Of a stretch of DNA of 64,000 bases, positions 25,022 through 34,402 are shown in pieces (within the stretch, counting starts at the first letter, position 1; every line of letters begins with the position of its first letter). Below the pieces are notes generated by a model that was given only the letters and a program-made list of their open reading frames with translations, did not search any database and was not told where the DNA came from. Position numbers and translations under genes: made by a program. The stretch lies in the NCBI GenBank assembly GCA_934654775.1, contig CAKUGR010000009.1, forward strand, positions 1 to 64,000, read 5' to 3'. The DNA comes from an uncultured Collinsella sp. (lineage in GTDB: Bacteria; Actinomycetota; Coriobacteriia; Coriobacteriales; Coriobacteriaceae).

Positions 25022-25747
25022 TTAAACAGGCTTCTTGTTGAGAATCACGCCGTTGGTGGTGTAACCCATGCGGTCGAGCGCCTCGAGCGCAGCGGCTCCC
25101 TCGGCCTCCTTCTTGGAAGAACCGGTGCCGCGGCCCTGGCGAATACCGTCGATGAGAACCACGGCGGTAAAGGTCGGTGCGTGCGCCGGGCCCTCAGAGC
25201 CAACGAGCTTGTACGCCGGAGGCTCGTGGCCGTCGGCCTGCACGCACTCCTGCAAGAACGACTTGGGGTTCGCGGGGTGCTCGGCACGCTCGGAGGCCAA
25301 ATGGGGCTTAAGCGTACGGTGAATGAACTCCGCCGCCGCATCCCAGCCAGCATCCAGATACAGCGCGCCCACGAGCGACTCGTAGACGTTCTCGAGCGCC
25401 GAGTGCAGGCCGCGCGCGCCGGTACCGGTCTCGGAGGCACCAAAGATGATGATGTCGTCGATGCCCAGCTCATGGGACACCTCGGACAGCGTGGCACCCG
25501 AGACAAGGGACACCTTCAGGCGCGTAAGCTTGCCCTCGTCAAACTCCGGATAGGATTCAAAGAGCGAACGGGCAACCACGGCGCCCAAAATGGAATCGCC
25601 CAAAAACTCAAGACGCTCATAGCTCGCCGAGACGGGCTGACCTTCCACGGCAGAGGGGTGCGTGAGCGCCGCGCGCAGCAGCACCTTGTTATTGAACTCG
25701 TGGCCCAGGATTTCCTGGGCGCGCGCGAGTCGTTGAGATAAAGCCAA
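25022..25747 (-). CDS. rnc: Ribonuclease III
   Basis: Double-strand-specific endoribonuclease for rRNA and mRNA processing; 241 residues. The signature ERLEFLGDSILG near residues 44-55 contains catalytic acidic residues, and the second metal-site cluster is around NVYESLVGALYLDAG. A C-terminal double-stranded RNA-binding domain (about 165-235) includes GRGTGSSKKEAEGAAALEAL. Its start is three bases from the acpP stop, consistent with the common acpP-rnc-smc arrangement. Confidence 0.95.
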   Translation of the reverse strand: MALSQRLARAQEILGHEFNNKVLLRAALTHPSAVEGQPVSASYERLEFLGDSILGAVVARSLFESYPEFDEGKLTRLKVSLVSGATLSEVSHELGIDDIIIFGASETGTGARGLHSALENVYESLVGALYLDAGWDAAAEFIHRTLKPHLASERAEHPANPKSFLQECVQADGHEPPAYKLVGSEGPAHAPTFTAVVLIDGIRQGRGTGSSKKEAEGAAALEALDRMGYTTNGVILNKKPV

Positions 25748-25750
25748 GAC

Positions 25751-25993
25751 TTAGGCCTCCTTGGCGTTTTCAATAGCGTCGACAGCGTCGGCGACAGAGT
25801 CGAGCGACAGCAGGGTCTCGTCATCGATCTCGAGGTCGAACTCGTCCTCGATGGCCGTCACCAGCTGCAGACGCTCGAGCGAATCGGCATCGAGATCGTC
25901 GAAGGTGGTCTCGTCGCTAATGTCGGCGACATCGACACCCAGCACATCGGCGGCAACTTCGGCGATCTTATCGAAGATTTCGGAGCGGTCCAT
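25751..25993 (-). CDS. acpP: Acyl carrier protein
   Basis: An 80-residue acidic carrier protein. The serine that receives phosphopantetheine is in DADSLERLQL, matching the D-S-L motif near residues 35-40. The ATG at 25993 is preceded by AGAGGAAG. It lies between plsX and rnc, the usual order for fatty acid and phospholipid genes in Gram-positive bacteria. The open frame continues upstream but the extra part is not ACP-like. Confidence 0.95.
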   Translation of the reverse strand: MDRSEIFDKIAEVAADVLGVDVADISDETTFDDLDADSLERLQLVTAIEDEFDLEIDDETLLSLDSVADAVDAIENAKEA

Positions 25994-26117
25994 AGCGCTT
26001 CCTCTCGTATTGCGTGAACAACAACATGTCGGCACCGCAAGCGCAGTGCCAAAACACGGTTTTGATTCTACCCCACGATACAGGCCGCGAGGCACATAAC
26101 AGCGCTCTAACTCGCTC

Positions 26118-27137
26118 TTATAAAACGATGCCGTCCATGGAATTGGCGACGTTCTCGACAAGCCCGGCGCGCACGGCCTCCGCCGCGGCGAGTGTACCGT
26201 TTTTGACGGCCTCGACCGAGGTGGCACCGTGGCCGATCAGGACCACGCCACGCAGACCCAGCAGAATGGCGCCGCCCTTAGCATCGCCCGAGAGCTTTGC
26301 CTTGATCTCGCGCATCTGCTTTTTGATGAGCAGCGCGGCAATCTTGGTGCCGAGCGAAGACATAAAGACACCTTTGAGCTCCTGCAGCAAAAACTTGGCC
26401 GCGCCCTCGGTGGCTTTGAGCGCGATGTTGCCCGACATGCCGTCGGCGACCACGACGTCAAAGTTGCCCGACGTAAGATCGGTGCCCTCGCAGTTGCCCA
26501 CAAAACCGGGAACAGCGGCCTTCATGGCCGGGAAGCACGACTTGGTGAAGTTGGAGCCCTTCTCATCCTCGGTGCCGTTGGCAAGCAGGCCCACGCGGGG
26601 ATGCTCAATGCCCAAGACGACGCGCGCATAGGCGCTACCCATCTGGGCAAAACGTACCATGTCATCGACCTCGACATCGGGGTTGGCGCCCATGTCGCAC
26701 AGGACCGTCAGGCCGCCGGCGCGGTTGGGCAGTGCATTGGTGAGGCACGGACGCACCGGCTGTTTCTTGCCCTCGGCCTGATACCTAAAGGGCGTGACGT
26801 AGGCGGTGGCGGCAGCGGTCATGGCGCCGGTGGAGCCGGCGGAGAAGAACGCGTCCGCGTTGCCCTTCTTGATAGCGCGGCAGGCAAGCACGATCGAGGA
26901 CTTGCGCTTGGTCATCACGGCTCGAATGGGATCGTCATCCATGGCGATGACATCGGGCGCCTCCAAGGCCTCGACGCGAGCGTGAGCCGCGGCAAAGGGG
27001 TTCACGATCTCTGCGGGACCAACGGCCAAGACCTCGATATCGGGATCAGCCGCAAGCGCCGCCTCGATACCGTCGAGGACAACCTGAGGCTTCTCGTCTC
27101 CACCCACAACGTCTACACAAACGCGAACGTTACTCAT
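26118..27137 (-). CDS. plsX: Phosphate acyltransferase PlsX
   Basis: Makes acyl-phosphate from acyl-ACP for phospholipid synthesis with PlsY. It has 339 residues starting MSNVRVCVDVVGGDEKP, with the conserved GAMTAAATAYV and GLLANGTEDEKGS segments and GHGATSVEAVKNG near the C-terminus. AAGGAG lies seven bases upstream of the ATG at 27137; another ATG two codons earlier is possible. It sits directly after rpmF and upstream of acpP, its substrate carrier. Confidence 0.95.
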   Translation of the reverse strand: MSNVRVCVDVVGGDEKPQVVLDGIEAALAADPDIEVLAVGPAEIVNPFAAAHARVEALEAPDVIAMDDDPIRAVMTKRKSSIVLACRAIKKGNADAFFSAGSTGAMTAAATAYVTPFRYQAEGKKQPVRPCLTNALPNRAGGLTVLCDMGANPDVEVDDMVRFAQMGSAYARVVLGIEHPRVGLLANGTEDEKGSNFTKSCFPAMKAAVPGFVGNCEGTDLTSGNFDVVVADGMSGNIALKATEGAAKFLLQELKGVFMSSLGTKIAALLIKKQMREIKAKLSGDAKGGAILLGLRGVVLIGHGATSVEAVKNGTLAAAEAVRAGLVENVANSMDGIVL

Positions 27138-27224
27138 ATACATGCTCCTTATACAAAAATGGCCGACTCATTGAGCCGGCCATTGTGGTTCCAGTTGGAA
27201 CGGCATCGCATCCAGAGTATACAG

Positions 27225-27404
27225 TTACTCGGTAACGATAACCTCGCGGTCCTTGTAGAAACCGCAGCTGGGGCACACGTGGTGCGGGAGCTTGACAGCA
27301 CCGCAACGGGGGCACGTGGACTGAGCCGCAGCCGAAATCTTCATGTTGGCGGAACGGCGGGTGTGAGTGCGGATACGACCCTGCTTTTGTTTAGGTACGG
27401 GCAT
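27225..27404 (-). CDS. rpmF: 50S ribosomal protein L32
   Basis: A 59-residue basic protein beginning MPVPKQKQGRIRTHTRR. It carries four zinc-binding cysteines as CPRC and CPSC pairs separated by about ten residues. Its place between yceD and plsX is the conserved yceD-rpmF-plsX order. AAGG lies shortly before the ATG. Confidence 0.95.
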   Translation of the reverse strand: MPVPKQKQGRIRTHTRRSANMKISAAAQSTCPRCGAVKLPHHVCPSCGFYKDREVIVTE

Positions 27405-27468
27405 AGTGACCTTCCTTATGAACTATCCAGTGTGGCGATTACGCGCAAGTAGCGATACTACCACAGTT

Positions 27469-28023
27469 TTACTCGTCAAGCTTGAGATTCTTCAATGCTG
27501 CAAATGGATTTTCCGTGGCAGCGGCCCATTCGGCCTCTGCCTGGGCGGCGCAATCGCATTGTTCCACATTGAGATTGATGCCACAGGTGGGGCATAGGCC
27601 ACGGCAATCGGGCTTGCAGAGCACCACGAACGGCGTGTCCATGACGACGGCATCGTTGATGGGCTCACCCAGATCGACCATGCGATCCTCGCCCAGCAGC
27701 TCGTAGCCGTCCTCATAGGCCTCGGGGTCCTCGGGCTCGTTAAAGAGGTAGAACTCCTCGATCTCGCCGGCAATATCAAACGAAGCGGGCTCCAGGCAAC
27801 GGTCGCACTCGCCGGTGGCGTGCGCGCGGACCATGCCCGTAAGCAGAACACCGGTGCCGGCATTGGTAAAGACCACGTCGTAGTCGATGCCGTCCTGCAG
27901 CTGGTACTCCTTCTCGCCCACCGTGTAGGTGGCGACATCGACCTTACCGGTCAGCGGATACGAGTCTCCGGGAAACTCGAGCTGCTCGGAAAGATCGACG
28001 GTAACGCTCGGAAACTCAGCCAT
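27469..28023 (-). CDS. yceD: DUF177 (YceD family) protein
   Basis: A 184-residue protein of the YceD/DUF177 family, linked to 23S rRNA accumulation in other bacteria. A CxxC pair near the middle (GECDRCLEP) and a second near the end (CRGLCPTCG) suggest a zinc site. An acidic stretch lies around FNEPEDPEAYEDG. The ATG at 28023 overlaps the stop of the upstream coiled-coil gene (TAATG). It precedes rpmF, as in most bacteria. Confidence 0.88.
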   Translation of the reverse strand: MAEFPSVTVDLSEQLEFPGDSYPLTGKVDVATYTVGEKEYQLQDGIDYDVVFTNAGTGVLLTGMVRAHATGECDRCLEPASFDIAGEIEEFYLFNEPEDPEAYEDGYELLGEDRMVDLGEPINDAVVMDTPFVVLCKPDCRGLCPTCGINLNVEQCDCAAQAEAEWAAATENPFAALKNLKLDE

Positions 28024-28520
28024 TACCACTGACCGTTCTGCTGGGCGGCACCCTCGTTGAGCTGCTGGCGGCAACGGGTAACCGTGCCAGTCAGGCTCTT
28101 GAGGTTCTCCTCGAGGTGCGTAAAGACCTGCTCAGCGTAATCCTCGGCGGCATAACGCGTCTCGCGCTCATACTGCTGGGCACGGTCGCGAATATCGTCG
28201 GCCTGCTGCTGCGCTAAGCGGACGATCTCCTGCTCACCGGCAATGGTGAGGGCCTGCTGCTGAGCATCGGCGATGATGGAATCGGCCTGAGCGGCGGCGG
28301 AAGCCATAAGCTCCTCGCGCTCCTTGAGGATACGGCGGGACTTCTGCCATTCCTCGGGATAGCTCATACGGATCTCGTCGAGGATGTTAAAGAAGACGTC
28401 GGCATCGATAACCTTCATCTGGGCGTTCTTGCCGAACGGCGTCTTAGCCTCTTCGATGAGCCCCTCGAGCTCGTCGACAAGACTCACGATCCTGTCGCCA
28501 GGAAAATTCTCGCCCGGCAT
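28023..28520 (-). CDS. DivIVA-like coiled-coil protein (SepIVA-type)
   Basis: A 165-residue mostly helical protein with a long coiled coil (about 60-150, rich in Glu, Gln, Arg and Ala). The N-terminal region contains DRIVSLVDELEGLIEEAK. Mycobacterial SepIVA, a DivIVA-family septum protein, occupies the same position next to the YceD gene, so orthology is plausible from context and shape. AAAGGAG precedes the ATG at 28520. It would act in cell division or envelope growth; the assignment rests on synteny more than on sequence motifs. Confidence 0.65.
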   Translation of the reverse strand: MPGENFPGDRIVSLVDELEGLIEEAKTPFGKNAQMKVIDADVFFNILDEIRMSYPEEWQKSRRILKEREELMASAAAQADSIIADAQQQALTIAGEQEIVRLAQQQADDIRDRAQQYERETRYAAEDYAEQVFTHLEENLKSLTGTVTRCRQQLNEGAAQQNGQW

Positions 28521-28588
28521 CCGGTCTCCTTTCATAGGTAACATATCATCGTGTTAGTTTACCACATGCCACCAGGCATTAAAAAACG

Positions 28589-29086
28589 TCACGAAAAGCG
28601 ATGTTTGAGCGCCTTGACCACATTGGGCGGAACAAAATTAGAGACGTCGCTACCGAGCGAGGCAATCTGGCGAACCACCGAGCTCGAGATATAGCCGTAC
28701 TGCGGCGCACTCATGACGAAGATGGACTCCAGCTCGTTATCCAGGCGGTAGTTAAGGTCGGCCTGCTGCAACTCGTACTCAAAGTCGGTCATGGCACGCA
28801 GACCCTTGACCACGGCTCCTGCTCCCTGTTCGCGGGCAAAATCGACCAAGAGGCCGGTGAAGGGTAGCACCCCAACGCCGTCAATATCACCGAGCGCCTC
28901 ACGTGCCAGCGCCACGCGCTCATCGAGCATAAAGGTGGTGCCCACGCCGTTTTTTCCCTGTGACTCGGCAACGGCCACGATCACGCTGGGAAAGATGCGG
29001 CGGGCACGGCGAATCACGTCGATGTGGCCAAACGTGATGGGATCGAAGGTGCCCGGGACGATTACGCGGTTAATGGTGTCACTCAT
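28589..29086 (-). CDS. coaD: Phosphopantetheine adenylyltransferase
   Basis: Transfers AMP from ATP to 4'-phosphopantetheine in coenzyme A synthesis. It has 165 residues starting MSDTINRVIVPGTFDP, with the nucleotidyltransferase motif TFGH (H/T-x-G-H) near 17-20 and the YISSSVVRQIA signature near 124-134. The start lies eight bases inside the end of rsmD, so translation is coupled. The upstream open extension is an out-of-frame part of rsmD. Confidence 0.95.
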   Translation of the reverse strand: MSDTINRVIVPGTFDPITFGHIDVIRRARRIFPSVIVAVAESQGKNGVGTTFMLDERVALAREALGDIDGVGVLPFTGLLVDFAREQGAGAVVKGLRAMTDFEYELQQADLNYRLDNELESIFVMSAPQYGYISSSVVRQIASLGSDVSNFVPPNVVKALKHRFS

Positions 29087-29708
29087 GAGCATCCTCCGTG
29101 GGTGCGTCGCTATCGTTGCCATCATCCTCGCCGTTACCAACCCAACGAAGCAGGTCGACCGAGGTAATGCCGTAACGCTTCTCGCGCACGATCTCAAAGC
29201 CTGCCGGATGCGCACCCGCATCGGCGGCAGCGTGCTCGAACAGCGCATAGGCACCCGGTACCAGCAAGCCTTGCTGAGCTAAGTTTTGCAGCAGCTCCTC
29301 GACCGGCTCGGCGCCAAAAGCATAGGGCGGGTCGAGCAGGACCAGGTCAAAGGGACCGCCCGGCACGCGGCCGCGCGAAGCGCTTGCCAGCACGTCGCCG
29401 CTCACCACGCGCCAACGCGCACGGTCGCGGCACAGCGACTCGATATTCTTGGTAATCAGACGAGCAGCGTTGCGATCGATCTCAAACGTTGTGAGCGAGC
29501 GGGCACCACGCGAGAGCATCTCAATGCCCAAGGCACCGGAGCCGCCAAAGGCATCCAGCACGCGGACCTCGTCCAGATCGAAGTCGAATGCCGACATGAC
29601 CATAGATGCGCACGCCTCGCGCACGCGATCGGTCGTGGGGCGGGTGACATCGCGACCACGGGGCTCCTCGATCTTACGACCGCGCCATTCGCCGCCGATG
29701 ATTCTCAT
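29079..29708 (-). CDS. rsmD: 16S rRNA (guanine966-N2)-methyltransferase RsmD
   Basis: A SAM-dependent methyltransferase of 209 residues. The N-terminal MRIIGGEWRGRKIE is typical, followed by the SAM loop VLDAFGGSGALGIEML and the catalytic DPPY motif (LVLLDPPYAFG). It overlaps recG at its start by four bases and coaD at its end by eight, a common arrangement in Gram-positive genomes. Confidence 0.94.
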   Translation of the reverse strand: MRIIGGEWRGRKIEEPRGRDVTRPTTDRVREACASMVMSAFDFDLDEVRVLDAFGGSGALGIEMLSRGARSLTTFEIDRNAARLITKNIESLCRDRARWRVVSGDVLASASRGRVPGGPFDLVLLDPPYAFGAEPVEELLQNLAQQGLLVPGAYALFEHAAADAGAHPAGFEIVREKRYGITSVDLLRWVGNGEDDGNDSDAPTEDAHE

Positions 29709-31882
29709 CCTCCGCTGACCTCCTTAAAGATGTGCCGATACCGCGTGGCGACCGCATCGCGCAAGGGACGCGTCGCCACGGAGTCAAGGTTGCAAGCATA
29801 CCGCAAGAGCTCGACCGCGTCCAAATGAGCCCACTCGATCAATTCCTCGTCGGCATCGAGGTCAACAAAGCGCAAGGTCACGCCGCCATGCTGGCGGTAA
29901 CCCAGGATTTCACCCTCGTGGCGCAGACGCAAGTCCATCTGGGCAAGCGTAAAGCCGTCCGAGGTCTTCTCGAGCGACTGGAGGCGGTCTTGTGCCGCCG
30001 ACGCGCTGCCGTTGCCCTTGGAGTGCGTCATGACCAGGCACGTACCCGACACGCTGCCGCGGCCCACGCGACCGCGCAACTGGTGCAGGGCCGCCAAACC
30101 AAAACGCTCTCCATTCTCGATGACCATAACGGTGGCGTTGGGCACGTCAACGCCCACCTCGACCACCGTGGTCGAGACGAGCACATCGATCTCGCCACGC
30201 TTAAAGGCATCGATGACCCGGTCCTTCTCCCCTGCCGGCATGCGGCCATGAAGACGCTCGATGGTAAGCCCCGGCAATGCCAGACGAAGGCGATCGAGCT
30301 CGGTCGCCGTGTCATGCAACGGCACGGGCACGGTCACGCGGCCTTCGTCGTCGCGAGCGATGCCGGGTACGTCTTCGAGCTCATCGGCGGAATCGCTCGG
30401 CTCCACGAGCGGACAGATCACGTAGGCTTGCTGTCCCTTTTCGTGCGCCTCGCGAATGGCGCCATAGGCCAGGTCACGACTCGACTCGGTGAGGACGCGC
30501 GTCGTCACGCCGGCACCCGGAACCGGACGATGGCGGATGATGCTCGTATCTAGGTCGCCGTACACCGAAAGCGCCAGCGTGCGCGGGATCGGCGTGGCAG
30601 TCATGACCAGCAAGTCGGCACCGGGGCCTTTTGCGCGCAGGGCGTTACGCTGGCCCACACCAAAGCGGTGCTGCTCGTCGATCACCACAAGCGACAAATG
30701 CTTGAACGTGACGTTCTCCGAAAGTACCGCATGGGTACCAAAGAGCACGTCGAGCTCGCCAGACTGGAGCCGGGCATGAATCTGTTCACGTTCGGCCGCC
30801 GGCGTGGCGCCCGTCAAGAGCGCCCAGGTCATGCCAGCTTGCGAGAGCAAGGGGCCGGTCTTATCGGCATATTGACGCGCCAGCACGCCCGTGGGCGCCA
30901 TAGCGCAGGCCTGGGTGCCGCTATCGGCCGCAACCGCCAACGCACAGGCGGCAACGGCGGTCTTACCGGTACCGACATCGCCCAGCAGCAGACGGTTCAT
31001 CACGCGACCGCCATCGCACATGTCATGCAGGATGTCTTGAAATGCTGCCTCCTGCTCGTCGCTCAGCGAAAACGGCAGGGCCTCCTTGAGCGCCGCCAGG
31101 TGTCCGCCTGCGGCATGCGCATAAGGCACTACGTCGACCATACCGCCATCGTTGCGCAGACGCAGTGCGAGCTGCAAGTAAAGACACTCCTCGTAGGCAA
31201 GACGCCGGCGCGCGATATCGCGCTCGGCCATGCTCGAGGGAAAGTGAATCGATCGAAGCGCACGGGCATTGCTCATGAGCTTCCGCTTTGTGCGCAGCGG
31301 CGCGGGAATGGGATCGAACGGATTGGAAGCCACTTCGAGCGCACCGCTCACGATACGGCGCATCCATGCCTGACTCACGCCGTCACTTACGTAGTGGACC
31401 GGCAAAATAGTACCCGCGGCACGCCCGTCCTCGAGCTTTTCAAAGTGGGGTGAGGCCATTTGCTTAAAACCATAAGCAAACTCGACCTTGCCCATCACGG
31501 CCAGGCAGTCGCCCTGCTTAAGCTGTTGGGCAATCCAAGGCTGACGGAAAAAGGCAACCTGCAGCACGCCCGTCTCGTCCACGAGCGAGATCTCAGTCAC
31601 CTGCATACGCGGACGGGGCTGTTTTTGAACAATACGATCGACCGTGGCGATGATGGTGCACACGGTACCGATGGGCGCCATCTCAATGGACCACGAGCGA
31701 GTGAAGTCCAGGTAGCGATGAGGAATATGGAGAAGGAGGTCCCCCACCGTCCGAATTCCCAGACGGCGAAGGGCCTCCTCACGTTTACCCGAAACAAATT
31801 TGAGTCGCGCGATATCCTCGTCGAGCGCATTGCTCTGGGCAAAGCGCTCCGAGACGCGCGGCACGGAGCACAGCTCGGACAT
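29705..31882 (-). CDS. recG: ATP-dependent DNA helicase RecG
   Basis: Branch-migration helicase for stalled forks and recombination intermediates; 725 residues. It has an N-terminal wedge/OB domain, then helicase motifs I (GDVGTGKTAVAA), II (DEQH in VVIDEQHRFG), III (MTATPIPRTLAL) and VI (QLRGRVGRGS). The start lies ten bases downstream of fakA. Family length is usually 680-780. Confidence 0.95.
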   Translation of the reverse strand: MSELCSVPRVSERFAQSNALDEDIARLKFVSGKREEALRRLGIRTVGDLLLHIPHRYLDFTRSWSIEMAPIGTVCTIIATVDRIVQKQPRPRMQVTEISLVDETGVLQVAFFRQPWIAQQLKQGDCLAVMGKVEFAYGFKQMASPHFEKLEDGRAAGTILPVHYVSDGVSQAWMRRIVSGALEVASNPFDPIPAPLRTKRKLMSNARALRSIHFPSSMAERDIARRRLAYEECLYLQLALRLRNDGGMVDVVPYAHAAGGHLAALKEALPFSLSDEQEAAFQDILHDMCDGGRVMNRLLLGDVGTGKTAVAACALAVAADSGTQACAMAPTGVLARQYADKTGPLLSQAGMTWALLTGATPAAEREQIHARLQSGELDVLFGTHAVLSENVTFKHLSLVVIDEQHRFGVGQRNALRAKGPGADLLVMTATPIPRTLALSVYGDLDTSIIRHRPVPGAGVTTRVLTESSRDLAYGAIREAHEKGQQAYVICPLVEPSDSADELEDVPGIARDDEGRVTVPVPLHDTATELDRLRLALPGLTIERLHGRMPAGEKDRVIDAFKRGEIDVLVSTTVVEVGVDVPNATVMVIENGERFGLAALHQLRGRVGRGSVSGTCLVMTHSKGNGSASAAQDRLQSLEKTSDGFTLAQMDLRLRHEGEILGYRQHGGVTLRFVDLDADEELIEWAHLDAVELLRYACNLDSVATRPLRDAVATRYRHIFKEVSGG

Positions 31883-31892
31883 GGGCAGATGC

Positions 31893-33554
31893 CTACTCGA
31901 TCGAGAAGATCACGGGATAGAGCGGCTGCTCGCCACGATGGGCATCAATCTCCAGGTCGGGCTGAGCCTCCTCGATAGCGTCGACGATCTCCTGGAAGGC
32001 CTCGTCGGACAGCTCCTCGCCGGCCAGAATCGTCAGCGCGTCGCCCTCCTCTTCCTCCTGCATGCGGTTGATGCAGTCGAGCGTGACCTGCTTCACGTCG
32101 GAGCCGACCACGTCGATGGAGCCGGCAATGATACCCATGACGTCACCGGAGTGAATCGGAGAGCCATCGGAGGAACTGGAATCGCGCACGGCGCGGGTGA
32201 CCTCGCCATCGCGGACCTCGCAAATGGCGTCGACCATAGCGGCAACGGCGTCCTCGAGCTCAGAATCGGGCAGGACCGCGAACAGTGCGGAGAAGGCCTG
32301 CGGGACGGTCTTGGTGGGAACGACGGCGACCTTCTTGTCGGTGCAGGCGGAAGCAGCGGCCTCGGCAGCCATGCGGATGTTGCCATTGTTGGGCAGGATG
32401 ATGACCGAGGTCGCGTTGACCTGGTCGACGGCGCCCAGCAGGTCGGCGGTCGAGGGATTCATGGTTTGACCGCCCGACACGATCACATCGACGCCGAGGG
32501 ACTTGAGGATGTCGGCCTCGCCGGAACCGGCGGCAACGGCGACAAAGCCCAGGGCCTTCGCGGGCTCGGCGGCCTTCTCCTGGTCCTCGTGGATCTTAGC
32601 GGTACGGTCGTGGGCCTCCATCTCCATGTTGTGGATAAAGACCTCGTAGATCTGACCGAGCTGCAGCATGTGCTCGAGCACCAGGTTGGGAGTGTTGGAG
32701 TGCACGTGGATCTTGTAATCGGGGTAGGCACCCACGAGCAGCTCACAGTCGCCCATGGAGCCCAGGAACTTAAGGCACTCGTCCTCGTCAAACGGGGCGT
32801 CGGCCTTAAAGAGGAACTCGTTGCAGTAACGGAACTCCGAGCCCTCCCAGTCGTCGTTGGCCTCGATCTCCACGCGGTCAAGAGCGGCGTCGCGTGCAGA
32901 ACCAGCGGAATCAAACGTGGCGGAGAAATCCTCGACCACGGTGCTGCGGCCAAGAGCGGCGGCAACAAAGTTCTCCAAGAAGATGGCAAAGCCAAAGGCA
33001 CCGGAGTCGACCACGCCGTTCTCCTTGAGGACGGGCAGCAGGTCGGGCGTGCGGGCGACGGACTGGTAGGCCTCGACGACGATGGCGTCGAGCGCATCCT
33101 CGGCAGAGAACTTCTTCTTCTCGCACTCGTCTGCCTTGGTCGAAACATCACGCAGGACCGTGAGGATCGTGCCCTCGATGGGCTTACGGACAGCCTGGAA
33201 GGCAACCTTGACGGCACGGCGGAAGGCGAAGGCGATATTGGCGGATGTAATGGGCTCATCGGCAGAGACAAGGCCCTCGGCCACACCACGCAGAATCTGC
33301 GAGGTGATGACGCCGGAGTTGCCGCGGGCGCCCATCAGGGAACCGTGGGTAATGGCGCCGGCAATGGCCTCCATGTCGGCGTCGGCGGGAAGGGCGGAAA
33401 GCTCCTTAGTCACCGAGGCGAGCGTGAGCGACATGTTGGTGCCGGTGTCGCCGTCGGGTACGGGGAAGACGTTGAGCTTGTTGATCTCCTCGGCCTTTTC
33501 GGAAACGGCAGCCGCAGCGATCGGAAAACAGGTGCGAATGGTCTTTGCAATCAT
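31893..33554 (-). CDS. fakA: Fatty acid kinase FakA-like (DAK2 domain)
   Basis: A 553-residue protein of the FakA/YloV family, in which an N-terminal DAK2 kinase domain (FPVPDGDTGTNM near residues 30-41) phosphorylates fatty acids bound by a FakB partner; the C-terminal DegV-like region fits. No fakB gene lies in the window. It is directly downstream of an Asp23-family gene, an arrangement common across Firmicutes and Coriobacteria. Gene role in fatty-acid uptake is known for homologues, not shown here. Confidence 0.9.
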   Translation of the reverse strand: MIAKTIRTCFPIAAAAVSEKAEEINKLNVFPVPDGDTGTNMSLTLASVTKELSALPADADMEAIAGAITHGSLMGARGNSGVITSQILRGVAEGLVSADEPITSANIAFAFRRAVKVAFQAVRKPIEGTILTVLRDVSTKADECEKKKFSAEDALDAIVVEAYQSVARTPDLLPVLKENGVVDSGAFGFAIFLENFVAAALGRSTVVEDFSATFDSAGSARDAALDRVEIEANDDWEGSEFRYCNEFLFKADAPFDEDECLKFLGSMGDCELLVGAYPDYKIHVHSNTPNLVLEHMLQLGQIYEVFIHNMEMEAHDRTAKIHEDQEKAAEPAKALGFVAVAAGSGEADILKSLGVDVIVSGGQTMNPSTADLLGAVDQVNATSVIILPNNGNIRMAAEAAASACTDKKVAVVPTKTVPQAFSALFAVLPDSELEDAVAAMVDAICEVRDGEVTRAVRDSSSSDGSPIHSGDVMGIIAGSIDVVGSDVKQVTLDCINRMQEEEEGDALTILAGEELSDEAFQEIVDAIEEAQPDLEIDAHRGEQPLYPVIFSIE

Positions 33555-33581
33555 GAGTGGTGAAATCTCCGTATTCGGATG

Positions 33582-33938
33582 CTAGTTCAGACGGCTCTTG
33601 AGCGCGTCGATGTGAATGCCGATCTTAAGGCTGGCGGGATCGATCTGAGCGATCTCCTGCAGGGTGAAGGCGACGGAGCTCGAAAGATTGTGGCAGACGG
33701 ACTTCATGTTGACGCCGTTCTCGAGCACGACGTGAAGGTCGACCGTAAGGCCGTTCTCGTCGGCGGAAACAAGCACGCCCTTGCGGAGGCGCTGGCCGGC
33801 AAGCAGGCGCACGCTCTCGGCGCCCTGGAGCTGTTCGGCCATACCGACAACGCCGTAGCACGTCATCGCGGCATAACCGGCAATATCGGCAATAACGTCG
33901 TTCGAGACGCTCAGGCTGCCGTTAATGGTCTCAGACAC
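33582..33938 (-). CDS. Asp23/Gls24 family envelope stress protein
   Basis: A 118-residue alkaline-shock (Asp23/DUF322) family protein, about the minimal length for the family. It starts at a GTG (33938) with AAGGAG six bases upstream. The conserved IADIAGYAAMTCYGVVGMA segment and VHVVLENGVNMKSVCHNL are seen. It heads the long operon with fakA, recG and the genes beyond. Confidence 0.88.
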   Translation of the reverse strand: MSETINGSLSVSNDVIADIAGYAAMTCYGVVGMAEQLQGAESVRLLAGQRLRKGVLVSADENGLTVDLHVVLENGVNMKSVCHNLSSSVAFTLQEIAQIDPASLKIGIHIDALKSRLN

Positions 33939-34095
33939 AAGAATCTCCTTTTCTGGTGCTCGCGGCACCATGTCGTGGGAGCAATCATTCCAACATTTTA
34001 CAACGACCGCGCCATGTTAAGGCCGCGGGGTTCACGATTACATCCTCGACACGAAATGTTGATACGGTAACGTTCGCCACAGGCGATCGCGGCAT

Positions 34096-34127
34096 GAAAA
34101 AACCCGCCGCATATGCGACGGGTTTTA
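34096..34127 (-). terminator. Terminator of the tRNA-Asn pair
   Basis: On the minus strand AACCCGTCGCA pairs with TGCGGCGGGTT (one mismatch) and is followed by a T run. It lies directly downstream of the tRNA genes and upstream of the Asp23 gene. Confidence 0.8.
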
Positions 34128-34132
34128 CAACC

Positions 34133-34207
34133 TGGCTCCCCGGGTAGGACTCGAACCTACAACAGCGCGGTTAACAGCCGCGTGCTCTACCATTGAGCTA
34201 CCGAGGA
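34133..34207 (-). tRNA. tRNA-Asn(GTT), copy 1
   Basis: The minus strand folds into a standard cloverleaf: acceptor stem TCCTCGG/CCGGGGA, anticodon loop CTGTTAA with anticodon GTT, T loop GTTCGAGTC, discriminator G and an encoded CCA at 34135-34133. It is identical in sequence to the second copy. Confidence 0.95.
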
Positions 34208-34241
34208 ATTTATAAGCCCAACGGAAAGGGCTGGAAAATTC

Positions 34242-34316
34242 TGGCTCCCCGGGTAGGACTCGAACCTACAACAGCGCGGTTAACAGCCGCGTGCTCTACC
34301 ATTGAGCTACCGAGGA
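34242..34316 (-). tRNA. tRNA-Asn(GTT), copy 2
   Basis: Identical to copy 1 including the encoded CCA, and 34 bases upstream of it in the transcript. It is the first gene after the TATAAT promoter at 34347-34374. Anticodon GTT reads Asn codons AAC and AAT. Confidence 0.95.
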
Positions 34317-34346
34317 ATAGGTGCGTGCTCTCAAGCAACGAAGTTT

Positions 34347-34374
34347 ATTATACGGACGAATCGGCACAGGGCAA
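34347..34374 (-). promoter_or_regulatory. Promoter of the tRNA-Asn pair
   Basis: The minus strand has TTGCCC (34374-34369) and a perfect TATAAT (34352-34347) with a 16-base spacer, 31 bases upstream of the first tRNA base. Confidence 0.75.
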
Positions 34375-34402
34375 GAACTTTTTTAAGAAATTTTTCGCCC
34401 TA

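Noticed and set aside
34133..34316. The tandem identical tRNA-Asn genes as an attachment-site duplication of an integrated element
   Set aside because: The copies are complete, only 34 bases apart, share a promoter and terminator, and no integrase or foreign DNA lies between or beside them. Ordinary gene duplication explains them.
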